Shown: in pieces, positions 1-5,924 of the stretch
Layout: each line of letters opens with the position of its first letter
Numbering within the stretch: the stretch's first letter is position 1
Assembly (NCBI GenBank): GCA_013813185.1
Contig: JACCSD010000140.1
Coordinates: 1-9,411 of the forward strand
Direction: 5' to 3'
Origin: Burkholderiaceae bacterium
Lineage (GTDB): Bacteria > Pseudomonadota > Gammaproteobacteria > Burkholderiales > Burkholderiaceae_F
Length of the DNA stretch: 9,411 nt
Translations under genes and position numbers: made by a program
The notes under the pieces: generated by a model
The model's input: the letters and a program-made list of their open reading frames with translations, nothing else
What the model was told of the DNA's origin: nothing
The model's database searches: none

Positions 1-173
1 TAGGTGATGAAGCCGCGGTCGTACCACGCGCTCGAACCCGGCACGATCGTGATCGCGTAACCGAGGCCGCCCGCGGTGCACGACTCCGCCGTGGCCAATG
101 TCAGGTGTTGCGCGCGCAGCGCGGAGCCGAGGCGGTGCGCCAGACCCTCGATCGTCTGCGCGGCGTCGTTCAT
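1..173 (-). CDS. pncC: Nicotinamide-nucleotide amidohydrolase PncC / CinA C-terminal domain (5' part only)
   Basis: PncC deamidates nicotinamide mononucleotide (NMN) to nicotinic acid mononucleotide in cytoplasmic NAD recycling. Only the first 57 codons are present; the gene runs off the left edge. The reading starts MNDAAQTIEGLAHRLRS and contains the family signature ATAESCTAGGL at about residues 27-37, followed by VPGSSAWYDRGFITY. S31 of the ESCT motif corresponds to the conserved catalytic-site serine of the family. The ATG at 173-171 is chosen because the usual short N-terminal helix precedes the motif and no start codon lies further upstream in frame. The Shine-Dalgarno is weak, but the ATG overlaps the stop of a 28-codon ORF (ATGA), which suggests translational coupling. 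The length after the motif cannot be judged, so a full CinA with an N-terminal MoCF-like domain is excluded only by this short N-terminus. Confidence 0.88.
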   Translation of the reverse strand, partial: MNDAAQTIEGLAHRLGSALRAQHLTLATAESCTAGGLGYAITIVPGSSAWYDRGFIT

Positions 174-256
174 CCGCCGACTTGCAGCAAGGCTTCCTCA
201 GAGCCGCCTGGCAAGGCGCTCGAGTCAGATAACAGGCGCACAGTCGCAGGCCTCAT
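170..256 (-). CDS. Candidate 28-codon coupled mini-ORF where pgpA is normally found
   Basis: An ATG at 256-254 overlaps the thiL stop as ATGA. It opens a 28-codon frame starting MRPATVRLL and ending EEALLQVGG, whose TGA at 172-170 overlaps the pncC start as ATGA. It therefore fills the whole thiL-pncC spacer and is joined to both neighbours by the overlap type typical of translational coupling. No family is recognised, and nothing in it resembles PgpA (phosphatidylglycerophosphatase A), whose gene follows thiL in E. coli. An imperfect hairpin at 201-221 (GAGC+GCCT pairing with AGGC+GCTC, one bulged G, loop TGCC) lies inside it and has no T-tract, so it is not a convincing terminator. The frame is part of a longer open stretch inside thiL, so chance is a real possibility. 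Listed as a candidate only. Confidence 0.25.
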   Translation of the reverse strand: MRPATVRLLSDSSALPGGSEEALLQVGG

Positions 257-1263
257 CGTCCAAAATGGTCGTAAGCACCGCGACCAGTGTCCACCGGCGT
301 CCCCCGCTCGTCTAGCACGACAAGATCGGCGGTCGCCGTGACGGCGCCGATGCGCGTGACGGCATCGGCTCCCGCCGCCGCCATGACATCCGCCCGGCGG
401 TCGAAGGGCGCTGTGAACAAGAGCTCGTAATCGTCGCCGCCGGTCAGCGCGCAGCGCTGCTGCGTAAGCATCGGCTGCCGCTGCAGCACCTGCGAACGCG
501 GCACGCGCACCCATTCGATCGCGGCGCCCACGGCGGAACCTCGCAAAACGTGCCGTATATCGCCTGCCAATCCATCCGAAATGTCGATCGCGCTACTGGC
601 AATGCCGAGTAGCTGTTCGCCAAGCCGAACACGCGGCAACGGCCGCTCAAGCCGCGCGGCGACTTGCTGTGCCTCTGGTGGGGGCAGCTCGATCTCGCCG
701 CGGCGGACTGCCAGACCGAGAGCAGCATCTCCGAGCTCGCCCGACACCCAGATGTCATCGCCAACCCGCGCGCCGGATCGGAGCAGCGCGCGCCCGGCGG
801 GCACCGACCCCAATGCGGTAATCGTGATCACGACGCCGTTTAGCGAGCGCGTGGTGTCGCCGCCGGCCAGCACGCACTGATATGTATCGGCCAGTGCGTA
901 AAGCCCGCGGCTGAAATCGGCGAGCCACGTTTCATCGACGCGCGGCAGCGCCAGCGCCAGAAAAAAGCAGCGCGGCGTTGCCCCGCACGCCGCGAGGTCC
1001 GACAGGTTGACCGCAAGGGATTTGTGACCGAGGGCGGCCGCGTCGACATTCGAAAGGAAATGAACGCCTTCGATCAACGTATCGATCGACACCGCCCATT
1101 GCTCGCCGGAGGTGGCAGTCAGCAGCGCGCAATCGTCACCGGCGCCCAACGCGATGTACGGACTCGGCAACACTGAACGCTTGAAAAATCGTTCGATCAA
1201 CTGAAACTCGCCGATCGAAACGTCGGAAGCGTTTTCGCGCGTCAGATCAACCTCGTGCAGCAA
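253..1263 (-). CDS. thiL: Thiamine-monophosphate kinase ThiL
   Basis: ThiL phosphorylates thiamine monophosphate with ATP to thiamine diphosphate, the last step of the cofactor pathway. Counting from the TTG at 1263 (336 aa; E. coli ThiL is about 325), all signature blocks are present: GEFQLIERFF near residue 18, GAGDDCALL 40-48 (Mg/ATP aspartates), DTLIEGVHF 61-69, NLSDLAACGATP 86-97, LAGGDTTRS 132-140, DISDGLAGD 227-235 and GGDDYELLF 275-283. It ends AYDHFGR. The start is uncertain. There is no ATG or GTG between the conserved core and residue -15. The options are ATG 1308 (62-nt overlap with nusB), TTG 1263 (17-nt overlap) or CTG 1245 (just past the nusB stop, with GAGG 5 nt upstream). The family N-terminus favours one of the two shorter ones. 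ThiL sits directly after nusB, as in E. coli. Confidence 0.95.
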   Translation of the reverse strand: MLHEVDLTRENASDVSIGEFQLIERFFKRSVLPSPYIALGAGDDCALLTATSGEQWAVSIDTLIEGVHFLSNVDAAALGHKSLAVNLSDLAACGATPRCFFLALALPRVDETWLADFSRGLYALADTYQCVLAGGDTTRSLNGVVITITALGSVPAGRALLRSGARVGDDIWVSGELGDAALGLAVRRGEIELPPPEAQQVAARLERPLPRVRLGEQLLGIASSAIDISDGLAGDIRHVLRGSAVGAAIEWVRVPRSQVLQRQPMLTQQRCALTGGDDYELLFTAPFDRRADVMAAAGADAVTRIGAVTATADLVVLDERGTPVDTGRGAYDHFGR

Positions 1264-1777
1264 CCTCGGTTGCGCGCAATCCCGCTGCGACCTTGTCGAG
1301 CACGCCATTGACGTAGCGGAAGCCGTCGGTGCCGCCAAAACTCTTCGCCAGCTCGACGGCCTCGTTGATCACGACGCGATACGGAATCTCGAGGCGGTAC
1401 TGCAGTTCATAGGTGGCGATCAGCAGGATCGCGTGCTCGACCGGAGACAGCGTGCCGACAGCGCGATCCAGATGCGGAGCGAACCGCGCACGCAACTCCT
1501 CTGCGTGGTCGATTGCGCCGTTGAGCAGCTCGCGGTAGTGCGCGGCGTCGGCACCGGCTAGCGCTTCACCGTCGTCGAGCGGCTGCGCTTGAATCGTGGC
1601 CGCGTCGCGGCCCGCGAGCAGCCATTGATACAGCCCTTGCAATGCAAGCTCGCGCGCGCGCCGGCGCGCGCTGCGGCTGCTGCCCTTACTGGCCCGAGTT
1701 GCGCGAGCTGCGCCATCGGGCGGACTTGACGGCTGCAAGTCGGGCTTAGTCTTCGCTGGTGGCTGCGGATGCGCCAT
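1247..1777 (-). CDS. nusB: Transcription antitermination factor NusB
   Basis: NusB binds boxA RNA together with NusE (ribosomal protein S10) and supports antitermination of rRNA operons. The all-helical core runs from about residue 36 (SARRRARELALQGLYQWLL) through LSPVEHAILLIATYEL and PYRVVINEAVELAKSFGG to FRYVNGVLDKVAAGLR near the C-terminus. The basic SARRRAR stretch is the expected RNA-binding start. The ATG at 1777 gives 176 aa, against about 140 usual. The extra 35 N-terminal residues are Pro/Lys/Ser-rich and probably disordered. The only internal alternative seen is a TTG at 1738, with no better ribosome site. The start overlaps the ribH end by 32 nt and the stop overlaps the 5' part of thiL, consistent with one transcript for ribH-nusB-thiL. 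The sequence is close to Burkholderiales NusB. Confidence 0.96.
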   Translation of the reverse strand: MAHPQPPAKTKPDLQPSSPPDGAARATRASKGSSRSARRRARELALQGLYQWLLAGRDAATIQAQPLDDGEALAGADAAHYRELLNGAIDHAEELRARFAPHLDRAVGTLSPVEHAILLIATYELQYRLEIPYRVVINEAVELAKSFGGTDGFRYVNGVLDKVAAGLRATEVAARG

Positions 1778-2237
1778 CTTCGTCCAGCGCCCACAGTAAA
1801 TTGGCCATTTCGATGGCCACGCGTGCCGCGTCCCGCCCTTTTTCTTCGACCCTCGAGCGCGCCTGCTCGTCGGTATCGGTCGTCAAAATGGCGTTGGCGA
1901 TCGGAACGCCATATTCGAGCGAAACGCTCGCCAGCCCGCGCGCTGATTCATTGGCGACCACCTCGAAGTGATACGTGTCGCCGCGAATCACGCAGCCGAG
2001 TCCTATCAGCGCATCGAAGTCCTCGGTCGCGGCGAGTTTCGCGAGCGCCAGCGGAATTTCCAGCGATCCGGGCACCGTGATATGCGTGATGTCGGCTTCG
2101 TCGACGCCGAGCGTGATCAGCTCGTTCATGCACGACTCGGCTAGTGCGCGGCCGGCCCATTCGTTGAAGCGCGATTGCACGAGCCCGATGCGCAGATCGT
2201 CACCGTCAAAGTCGGGGGCAATGAAGTCCTTGGCCAT
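1746..2237 (-). CDS. ribH: 6,7-dimethyl-8-ribityllumazine synthase RibH
   Basis: RibH condenses 5-amino-6-ribitylamino-uracil with 3,4-dihydroxy-2-butanone 4-phosphate to give lumazine, the substrate of riboflavin synthase. The protein is 163 aa, normal for the family. Visible motifs are SRFN at 22-25 (substrate aromatic F24), VPGSLEIP 55-62, GCVIRGDTYHFEVV 81-94 with the catalytic histidine H90, and NAILTTDTDEQA about 115-126. The ATG at 2237 is the only sensible start. The Shine-Dalgarno is weak, and the gene lies 24 nt after the ribB stop, so it is probably co-transcribed. The last 15 or so residues are an acidic/Ala-rich tail without known function. E. coli names this gene ribE or ribH. 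Confidence 0.97.
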   Translation of the reverse strand: MAKDFIAPDFDGDDLRIGLVQSRFNEWAGRALAESCMNELITLGVDEADITHITVPGSLEIPLALAKLAATEDFDALIGLGCVIRGDTYHFEVVANESARGLASVSLEYGVPIANAILTTDTDEQARSRVEEKGRDAARVAIEMANLLWALDEDGASAATSED

Positions 2238-2261
2238 GCGTGTTCTTAAGTCTTCCCGCCG

Positions 2262-3398
2262 CTACTCTTCAAGATAACCTGTGACCTGCAGGCCGAAGCC
2301 CGCCATCGAGGGCATTTTGCGCGGCTTGGCCAGCAGCTTCATGCGGCGCACGCCCAGATCGCGCAGGATCTGGGCGCCGACACCGTAGGTGCGCAGTTCC
2401 ACAGTGGTCGAACGCACGGCTTCGGCGGTACCGCTCGTGCTTGCATCGAGGCGCGCAAACAATTGCTCGGACGCTTCGCCGCAGTTGAGCATCACCAGCA
2501 CGCCGCCATCGCTGCGCGCGATCCGCTCGAGCGCCTTCAGAAGCGGCCATGCGTGCGTAGTCGCCTCCACGTCGAGCACGTCGAGCACCGACATCGGCTC
2601 GTGAACGCGCACCAGTGCCTCACGTTCGGGCGCCAGCGTGCCGTGCACCAAAGCCAGATGCGCGGCGCCGCTCGGCTGGTCGCGATACGTAATCAGCTCG
2701 AATTCGCCGGCAGGCGTCTTTACACGCCGCGCGCAGAGGCGTTCGACCAGCGATTCGTTCGCGGCGCGATAGCGAATCAGATCGGCGATCGTCCCGATGC
2801 GCAAGCCGTGTGCCGCGGCGAACGGCAGCAAATCGGGCAAGCGCGCCATCGTGCCGTCGTCGTTCATCACTTCGCACAGCACTGCCGCCGGATTCAGGCC
2901 CGCCAGGCGCGCCAGATCGCAGCACGCTTCGGTATGACCCGCTCGCATCAGGACGCCGCCGGGCGCGGCGACCAACGGAAACACGTGGCCGGGCTGCACC
3001 AGGTCGGACGGCTTCGCATGCGGGCGGGTCGCGACTCGAACAGTGTGCGCACGGTCGGCCGCGGAAATACCGGTGCTAATGCCGTCCGCGGCCTCGATCG
3101 CGACCGTGAAATTGGTCCCGTGCACCGTTCGATTGTTGGCCGTCATCGGCGGCAGCTGCAATTGCGCCGCGTGCTCGGCGGTGATCGGCATGCAGATCAG
3201 GCCGCGCCCATTCTTGGCAAGGAAGTTGATCTTTTCCGGTGTGACGAAGTCGGCCGCGAAAATCAGATCGCCCTCGTTCTCGCGATCCTCGTCGTCCACC
3301 AGGACAACGATATGACCGCGACGGATCTCCTCGATCAGCTCCGAGGTCGTCGCAAGGCGGCTCGGCGGCTTCGATGGACTGGGAACGGCTGACAGCAT
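2262..3398 (-). CDS. ribB: 3,4-dihydroxy-2-butanone 4-phosphate synthase with degenerate RibA-like C-terminal domain (RibBX type)
   Basis: The N-terminal domain (about residues 15-212) converts ribulose 5-phosphate to dihydroxybutanone phosphate. Its active-site blocks are complete: DDEDRENEGD 35-44, HGTNFTVAIEA 93-103, GHVFPL 137-142, RAGHTEA 152-158 and CEVMNDDGTMAR 175-186. The C-terminal half (about 213-378) has the GTP cyclohydrolase II fold signature YGVGAQILRDLG at 338-349. However, the zinc-cysteine block (normally ECLTGDVFGS..CDC) is replaced by EPMSVLDVLD at 267-276, and the RQEGRGIGL block by LNCGEASEQL at 294-303. It therefore should not have GTP cyclohydrolase II activity. This matches the RibBX variant described in Proteobacteria, although automatic pipelines usually call it bifunctional ribBA. 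The ATG at 3398 has a modest AGG 9 nt upstream and lies 41 nt after the ribE stop, in the same riboflavin gene run. Confidence 0.95.
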   Translation of the reverse strand: MLSAVPSPSKPPSRLATTSELIEEIRRGHIVVLVDDEDRENEGDLIFAADFVTPEKINFLAKNGRGLICMPITAEHAAQLQLPPMTANNRTVHGTNFTVAIEAADGISTGISAADRAHTVRVATRPHAKPSDLVQPGHVFPLVAAPGGVLMRAGHTEACCDLARLAGLNPAAVLCEVMNDDGTMARLPDLLPFAAAHGLRIGTIADLIRYRAANESLVERLCARRVKTPAGEFELITYRDQPSGAAHLALVHGTLAPEREALVRVHEPMSVLDVLDVEATTHAWPLLKALERIARSDGGVLVMLNCGEASEQLFARLDASTSGTAEAVRSTTVELRTYGVGAQILRDLGVRRMKLLAKPRKMPSMAGFGLQVTGYLEE

Positions 3399-3439
3399 GT
3401 GTTCGCGCCTGGTTTCTCTTCGCTGATCGGCTGCGGAGT

Positions 3440-4057
3440 TTATGCGTTTCCGCCACGAAGCGACAGCATCCGCTCGACATAGCGCGCGATCAGGTCGACT
3501 TCAACGTTGACGCGGTCACCAACGCGTAACGAATGCAGCGTCGTCACCTGGTACGTGTGCGGAATTACGTTGACGCCGAACTCGCAGCCGCCCTCCCTGT
3601 CCACGACCCGGTTGACGGTCAGGCTGACGCCGTCGATCGCGACCGAGCCTTTGTACGCGAGATACTTCGCCAGCTCGGTCGGGAGCCGCACGACCAGCTC
3701 CCACGACTCGTGCAGTTGTGACATCTTGACTACCTCGCCCACGCCATCGACGTGGCCGGCTACCAGATGTCCGCCGAGGGCGTCACCGACCCGGACCGAA
3801 GTTTCGATATTGACTTCGCGCAGCGCATCGAGCCCGGCGGTCCGCGCCAGGCTTTCTCTCGAGGTATCGACGGCGAAAGTCGTGCCGTCGACAACAACGG
3901 CAGTCATACAGGCGCCGGCGACGGCGACACTGTCACCGACGTTAACTTCGAATTCGGGGACAGCGCGCGCGTCGACCGTGAGCCGCACGCCGCCGTCGAC
4001 CGACAGCCGCTTGACCTCGACGATGCGGCCGACGCCGCGAACGATGCCCGTAAACAC
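3440..4057 (-). CDS. ribE: Riboflavin synthase, alpha subunit type
   Basis: This enzyme dismutates two 6,7-dimethyl-8-ribityllumazine molecules to riboflavin and the pyrimidine that RibH reuses. The protein is 205 aa and starts with the invariant MFTGIV. It shows two lumazine-binding beta-barrel repeats (about 1-97 and 98-195), with GACMTAV at 48-54 in the first, GGHLVAGHVDG 95-105 at the junction and KGSVAIDGVSLTVN 136-149 in the second. The start codon is GTG at 4057, fixed by the MFTGIV motif. Its G is the last base of the ribD TAG stop (TAGTG), a 1-nt overlap that points to coupled translation with ribD. The E. coli name is ribC; ribE is the Bacillus usage. Confidence 0.96.
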   Translation of the reverse strand: MFTGIVRGVGRIVEVKRLSVDGGVRLTVDARAVPEFEVNVGDSVAVAGACMTAVVVDGTTFAVDTSRESLARTAGLDALREVNIETSVRVGDALGGHLVAGHVDGVGEVVKMSQLHESWELVVRLPTELAKYLAYKGSVAIDGVSLTVNRVVDREGGCEFGVNVIPHTYQVTTLHSLRVGDRVNVEVDLIARYVERMLSLRGGNA

Positions 4058-5154
4058 TAGTGAAGCACTCGCGCGACGATCCGAACGTCGTCGCCTACCT
4101 GCGCTACTTCGGCAAACTTCAAGCGTTGCGCGTGCGCCAGATCCGACAGCGCAGGCAGATGCAACATCCCCTGAGCGTCGCCAAGTAAGCTCGGCGCGAA
4201 ATACACCAAGAGTTCATCGGCCAGCCCGGCGCCGACAATGGATCCGTTCAGCTTGAACCCCGCTTCGACGTGCACTTCGTTGATGCTTCGCGTCGCAAGC
4301 GCCTTCATCAACGCTTGCAGGTCCACCTTGCTGCGATCGCCGGGCACATGCAGGATCTCGGCGCCGCGCTGCACCAGCGCCGCTTCCGCAGCCGGTTTCT
4401 TGACCGCACACGCGATCAGCACCTGACCTTCGCCATCGAAGATATGCGCGGCGGGATCGACCTCGAGCCGACTATCGACCAGCACGCGCAGCGGCTGCCG
4501 CGATGTGGCCACAAGCCTGACATTCAGTTGCGGGTTGTCGGCCTGTACGGTGCCAATGCCGGTCAACACTGCACACGATCTGGCGCGCCACGCGTGCCCA
4601 TCGCGCCGCGCATCTTCGGAAGTGATCCACTGCGACACGCCATTGGCGAGCGCAGTTTTGCCGTCCAGGCTGGCGGCGATCTTCAGGCGCACCCACGGCC
4701 GCCCGCGCGTCATGCGCGAGAAAAATCCGGCGTTCGCGTCGGCCGCTTCCTGCTCGAGTAGGCCGCATCGAACATCGACGCCACCATTGCGCAACATCTC
4801 GAGACCGCGGCCCGCCACCAACGGGTTCGGATCTTCGACTGCGGCGATGACTCGCGCAACTTTCGCTTCGGACAGCGCGGTTGCACACGGCGGTGTTCGC
4901 CCGAAGTGGCTGCACGGTTCGAGTGAGACATACACCGTCGCACCGCGCACATCGTGGCCGTTGCTTCGAGAATCCAGTATGGCTTCGACTTCCGCGTGGT
5001 TCGAGCCGGGCGGTTGCGTAAACCCCTCGCCGAGCACTCTCGCATCGCGCACGATGACACACCCGACGCGCGGATTCGGCGTGGCGTGGTACGCCGAACG
5101 CTGCGCGAGCGTCAGCGCACGCAACATGAATTCACGGTCGGATTCGGAGTACAT
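4057..5154 (-). CDS. ribD: Bifunctional riboflavin deaminase/reductase RibD
   Basis: RibD deaminates and then reduces the pyrimidine phosphate intermediate of riboflavin synthesis. From the ATG at 5154 it is 365 aa, the normal length. The deaminase domain (about 1-145) has TPNPRVGCVIV, the zinc motif HAE at 53-55 and PCSHFGRTPPC with C81 and C90. The NADPH-dependent reductase domain (about 150-365) has RLKIAASLDGKTA 156-168, QWITSEDAR 175-183, ADNPQLNVR and VEAG 316-319. The frame stays open to a GTG at 5214, but the family begins at MYSESDREFMLRAL, so the ATG is preferred even though no clear Shine-Dalgarno precedes it. It is the first gene of the riboflavin run. Upstream lies a 260-nt hairpin-rich spacer, and no FMN riboswitch consensus is visible there. 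Confidence 0.96.
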   Translation of the reverse strand: MYSESDREFMLRALTLAQRSAYHATPNPRVGCVIVRDARVLGEGFTQPPGSNHAEVEAILDSRSNGHDVRGATVYVSLEPCSHFGRTPPCATALSEAKVARVIAAVEDPNPLVAGRGLEMLRNGGVDVRCGLLEQEAADANAGFFSRMTRGRPWVRLKIAASLDGKTALANGVSQWITSEDARRDGHAWRARSCAVLTGIGTVQADNPQLNVRLVATSRQPLRVLVDSRLEVDPAAHIFDGEGQVLIACAVKKPAAEAALVQRGAEILHVPGDRSKVDLQALMKALATRSINEVHVEAGFKLNGSIVGAGLADELLVYFAPSLLGDAQGMLHLPALSDLAHAQRLKFAEVAQVGDDVRIVARVLH

Positions 5155-5414
5155 CGAGCAAAGTGTAGGAGATGGCGCTCCTCGTGTACGCGAGCCTGCG
5201 GCTCGCACGTGCACTCGTCACGACGAGCGACATGCCGGGGGCATGTCGCCGGACATCGGCGCTAACGCCGGTGGTCCGCGAGCCTGGTCGCGGATTTGCG
5301 GTTCGCGCCAGACGAACCGCAAACATTAGTTTGTGCGCCGCCCTTCGGGCGGCCGCGCGGGCGGCGCAGGGTTCAAGGGCCAAGGGTGCGCGGCCACCCT
5401 CGCGCATGTACTAC
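5155..5414. repeat. Intergenic array of about nine consecutive hairpins between hsp20 and ribD
   Basis: This 260-nt non-coding spacer is tiled with inverted repeats (plus coordinates). 5184-5214: GCGAGCC/GGCTCGC plus outer GTGTAC/GTGCAC. 5214-5227: CTCGT/ACGAG. 5227-5249: GCGACATGCC/GGCATGTCGC, loop GGG, perfect. 5251-5277: GGAC..CGGCG/CGCCG..GTCC, imperfect. 5275-5294: TCCGCGA/TCGCGGA, perfect. 5295-5323: TTTGCGGTTCG/CGAACCGCAAA, perfect 11 bp. 5320-5333: CAAAC/GTTTG. 5337-5353: GCCGCCC/GGGCGGC. 5383-5400: AGGGTG/CACCCT, just after the hsp20 stop. GGCCGCGC at 5351-5358 also matches GCGCGGCC at 5388-5395. The arms differ from hairpin to hairpin, so this is not a repeated REP-type unit. None has a T-tract, so intrinsic termination is not clear. 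It may end hsp20 transcription or form the leader of the rib genes. No convincing promoter is seen in it. Confidence 0.85.
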
Positions 5415-5876
5415 CTACTTGATTGCGAGGCGCTTGCTTACGGTCGGTGCGCGCTTCGGCAGCGACAACGTCAGCACGCCGTCTTCAAAGCGCGCATCCG
5501 CACCTTCTTCGGTGACTTCGGCCGGCAGATCGAAACTGCGGGCGTAGCGGGTCGAATACCGCTCGCTGTACAGCATCTTGTCGCCGTTCGCGTCCTTGGT
5601 CTCCGACGCGTCCTTGGACTCGGCGTTGATCGACACCCGTGCGCCTTCGATCCCGACCTGAATGTCCTCTTTCCGAATGCCCGGCAGATCGACCTTGACT
5701 TCAAAATTGCCGCCCTTGTCGAGCACATCCATCCGCGCGCGGGAAACGGCGGTCGTGTTCAGATGACGCGCGACCGGAACATTGGAGCGATGGAAAAAAT
5801 CCGCAAATATCTCGTCGACCAATGAATTAATCGAATCGCCACGGCGCGCTGTTTGAAACCGCGAAAGTTGGTGCAT
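5415..5876 (-). CDS. Small heat-shock protein, Hsp20/alpha-crystallin family
   Basis: This is an ATP-independent cytoplasmic holdase chaperone that binds unfolding proteins. It has 153 aa from the ATG at 5876, chosen because GGAGGA at 5886-5881 sits 4-5 nt before it; upstream in-frame codons (frame open to 6047) overlap nrdR and look non-coding. The N-terminal arm (1-45) contains SINSLVDEIFADFF. The alpha-crystallin domain (about 45-140) has NFEVKVDLPGIRKEDIQV and ends with ARFEDGVLTLSLPKR at 128-142, the family A-x-x-x-x-GVL signature. The tail ends SKRLAIK, where L-A-I (150-152) is a form of the I-x-I oligomerisation motif. It has its own RpoH-like promoter in the 97-nt gap after nrdR. It resembles IbpA/HspA-type proteins, but no specific symbol is assigned. 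Confidence 0.94.
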   Translation of the reverse strand: MHQLSRFQTARRGDSINSLVDEIFADFFHRSNVPVARHLNTTAVSRARMDVLDKGGNFEVKVDLPGIRKEDIQVGIEGARVSINAESKDASETKDANGDKMLYSERYSTRYARSFDLPAEVTEEGADARFEDGVLTLSLPKRAPTVSKRLAIK

Positions 5877-5880
5877 CGTG

Positions 5881-5886
5881 TCCTCC
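5881..5886 (-). promoter_or_regulatory. Strong Shine-Dalgarno site of hsp20
   Basis: GGAGGA read on the minus strand lies 4 nt before the hsp20 ATG at 5876. It decides the start against the longer open frame. A short hairpin (GGGC-GC/GC-GCCC, loop GAAT) lies just upstream at 5898-5914. Confidence 0.75.
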
Positions 5887-5924
5887 AGAATTGTGTTGGG
5901 CTGCATTCGCGCCCGGTAGTCACA

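Noticed and set aside
201..221. Hairpin between thiL and pncC as an intrinsic terminator
   Set aside because: The stem has a bulge and no T-tract follows. It lies inside a likely operon and in the candidate mini-ORF.
170..514. 114-codon minus-strand open frame spanning the thiL end, considered as pgpA
   Set aside because: Most of it overlaps thiL in another frame, the translation is Arg/Ala-rich, and it lacks the PgpA signatures. Only its last 28 codons, outside thiL, are kept as a candidate mini-ORF.
2463..3392. 309-codon plus-strand open frame opposite ribB
   Set aside because: It is an antisense shadow of ribB, with low-complexity R/H/Q-rich translation and no motif.
5251..5285. ACCGGCG and GTCCGG words (minus strand) resembling pieces of an FMN riboswitch
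   Set aside because: The words occur in the wrong order and spacing, and are parts of simple palindromic stems. The other conserved RFN blocks are absent.
5383..5400. Hairpin after hsp20 as a rho-independent terminator
   Set aside because: The 6-bp stem is suitably placed after the stop codon, but the following minus-strand sequence (TGGCCCTTG) is not a U-run. It is kept only as part of the hairpin array.
5172..5825. 217-codon plus-strand open frame across the hairpin array and hsp20
   Set aside because: It covers both the non-coding hairpin spacer and the antisense of hsp20, and has no recognisable protein features. The hsp20 frame is strongly supported by motifs and its ribosome site.
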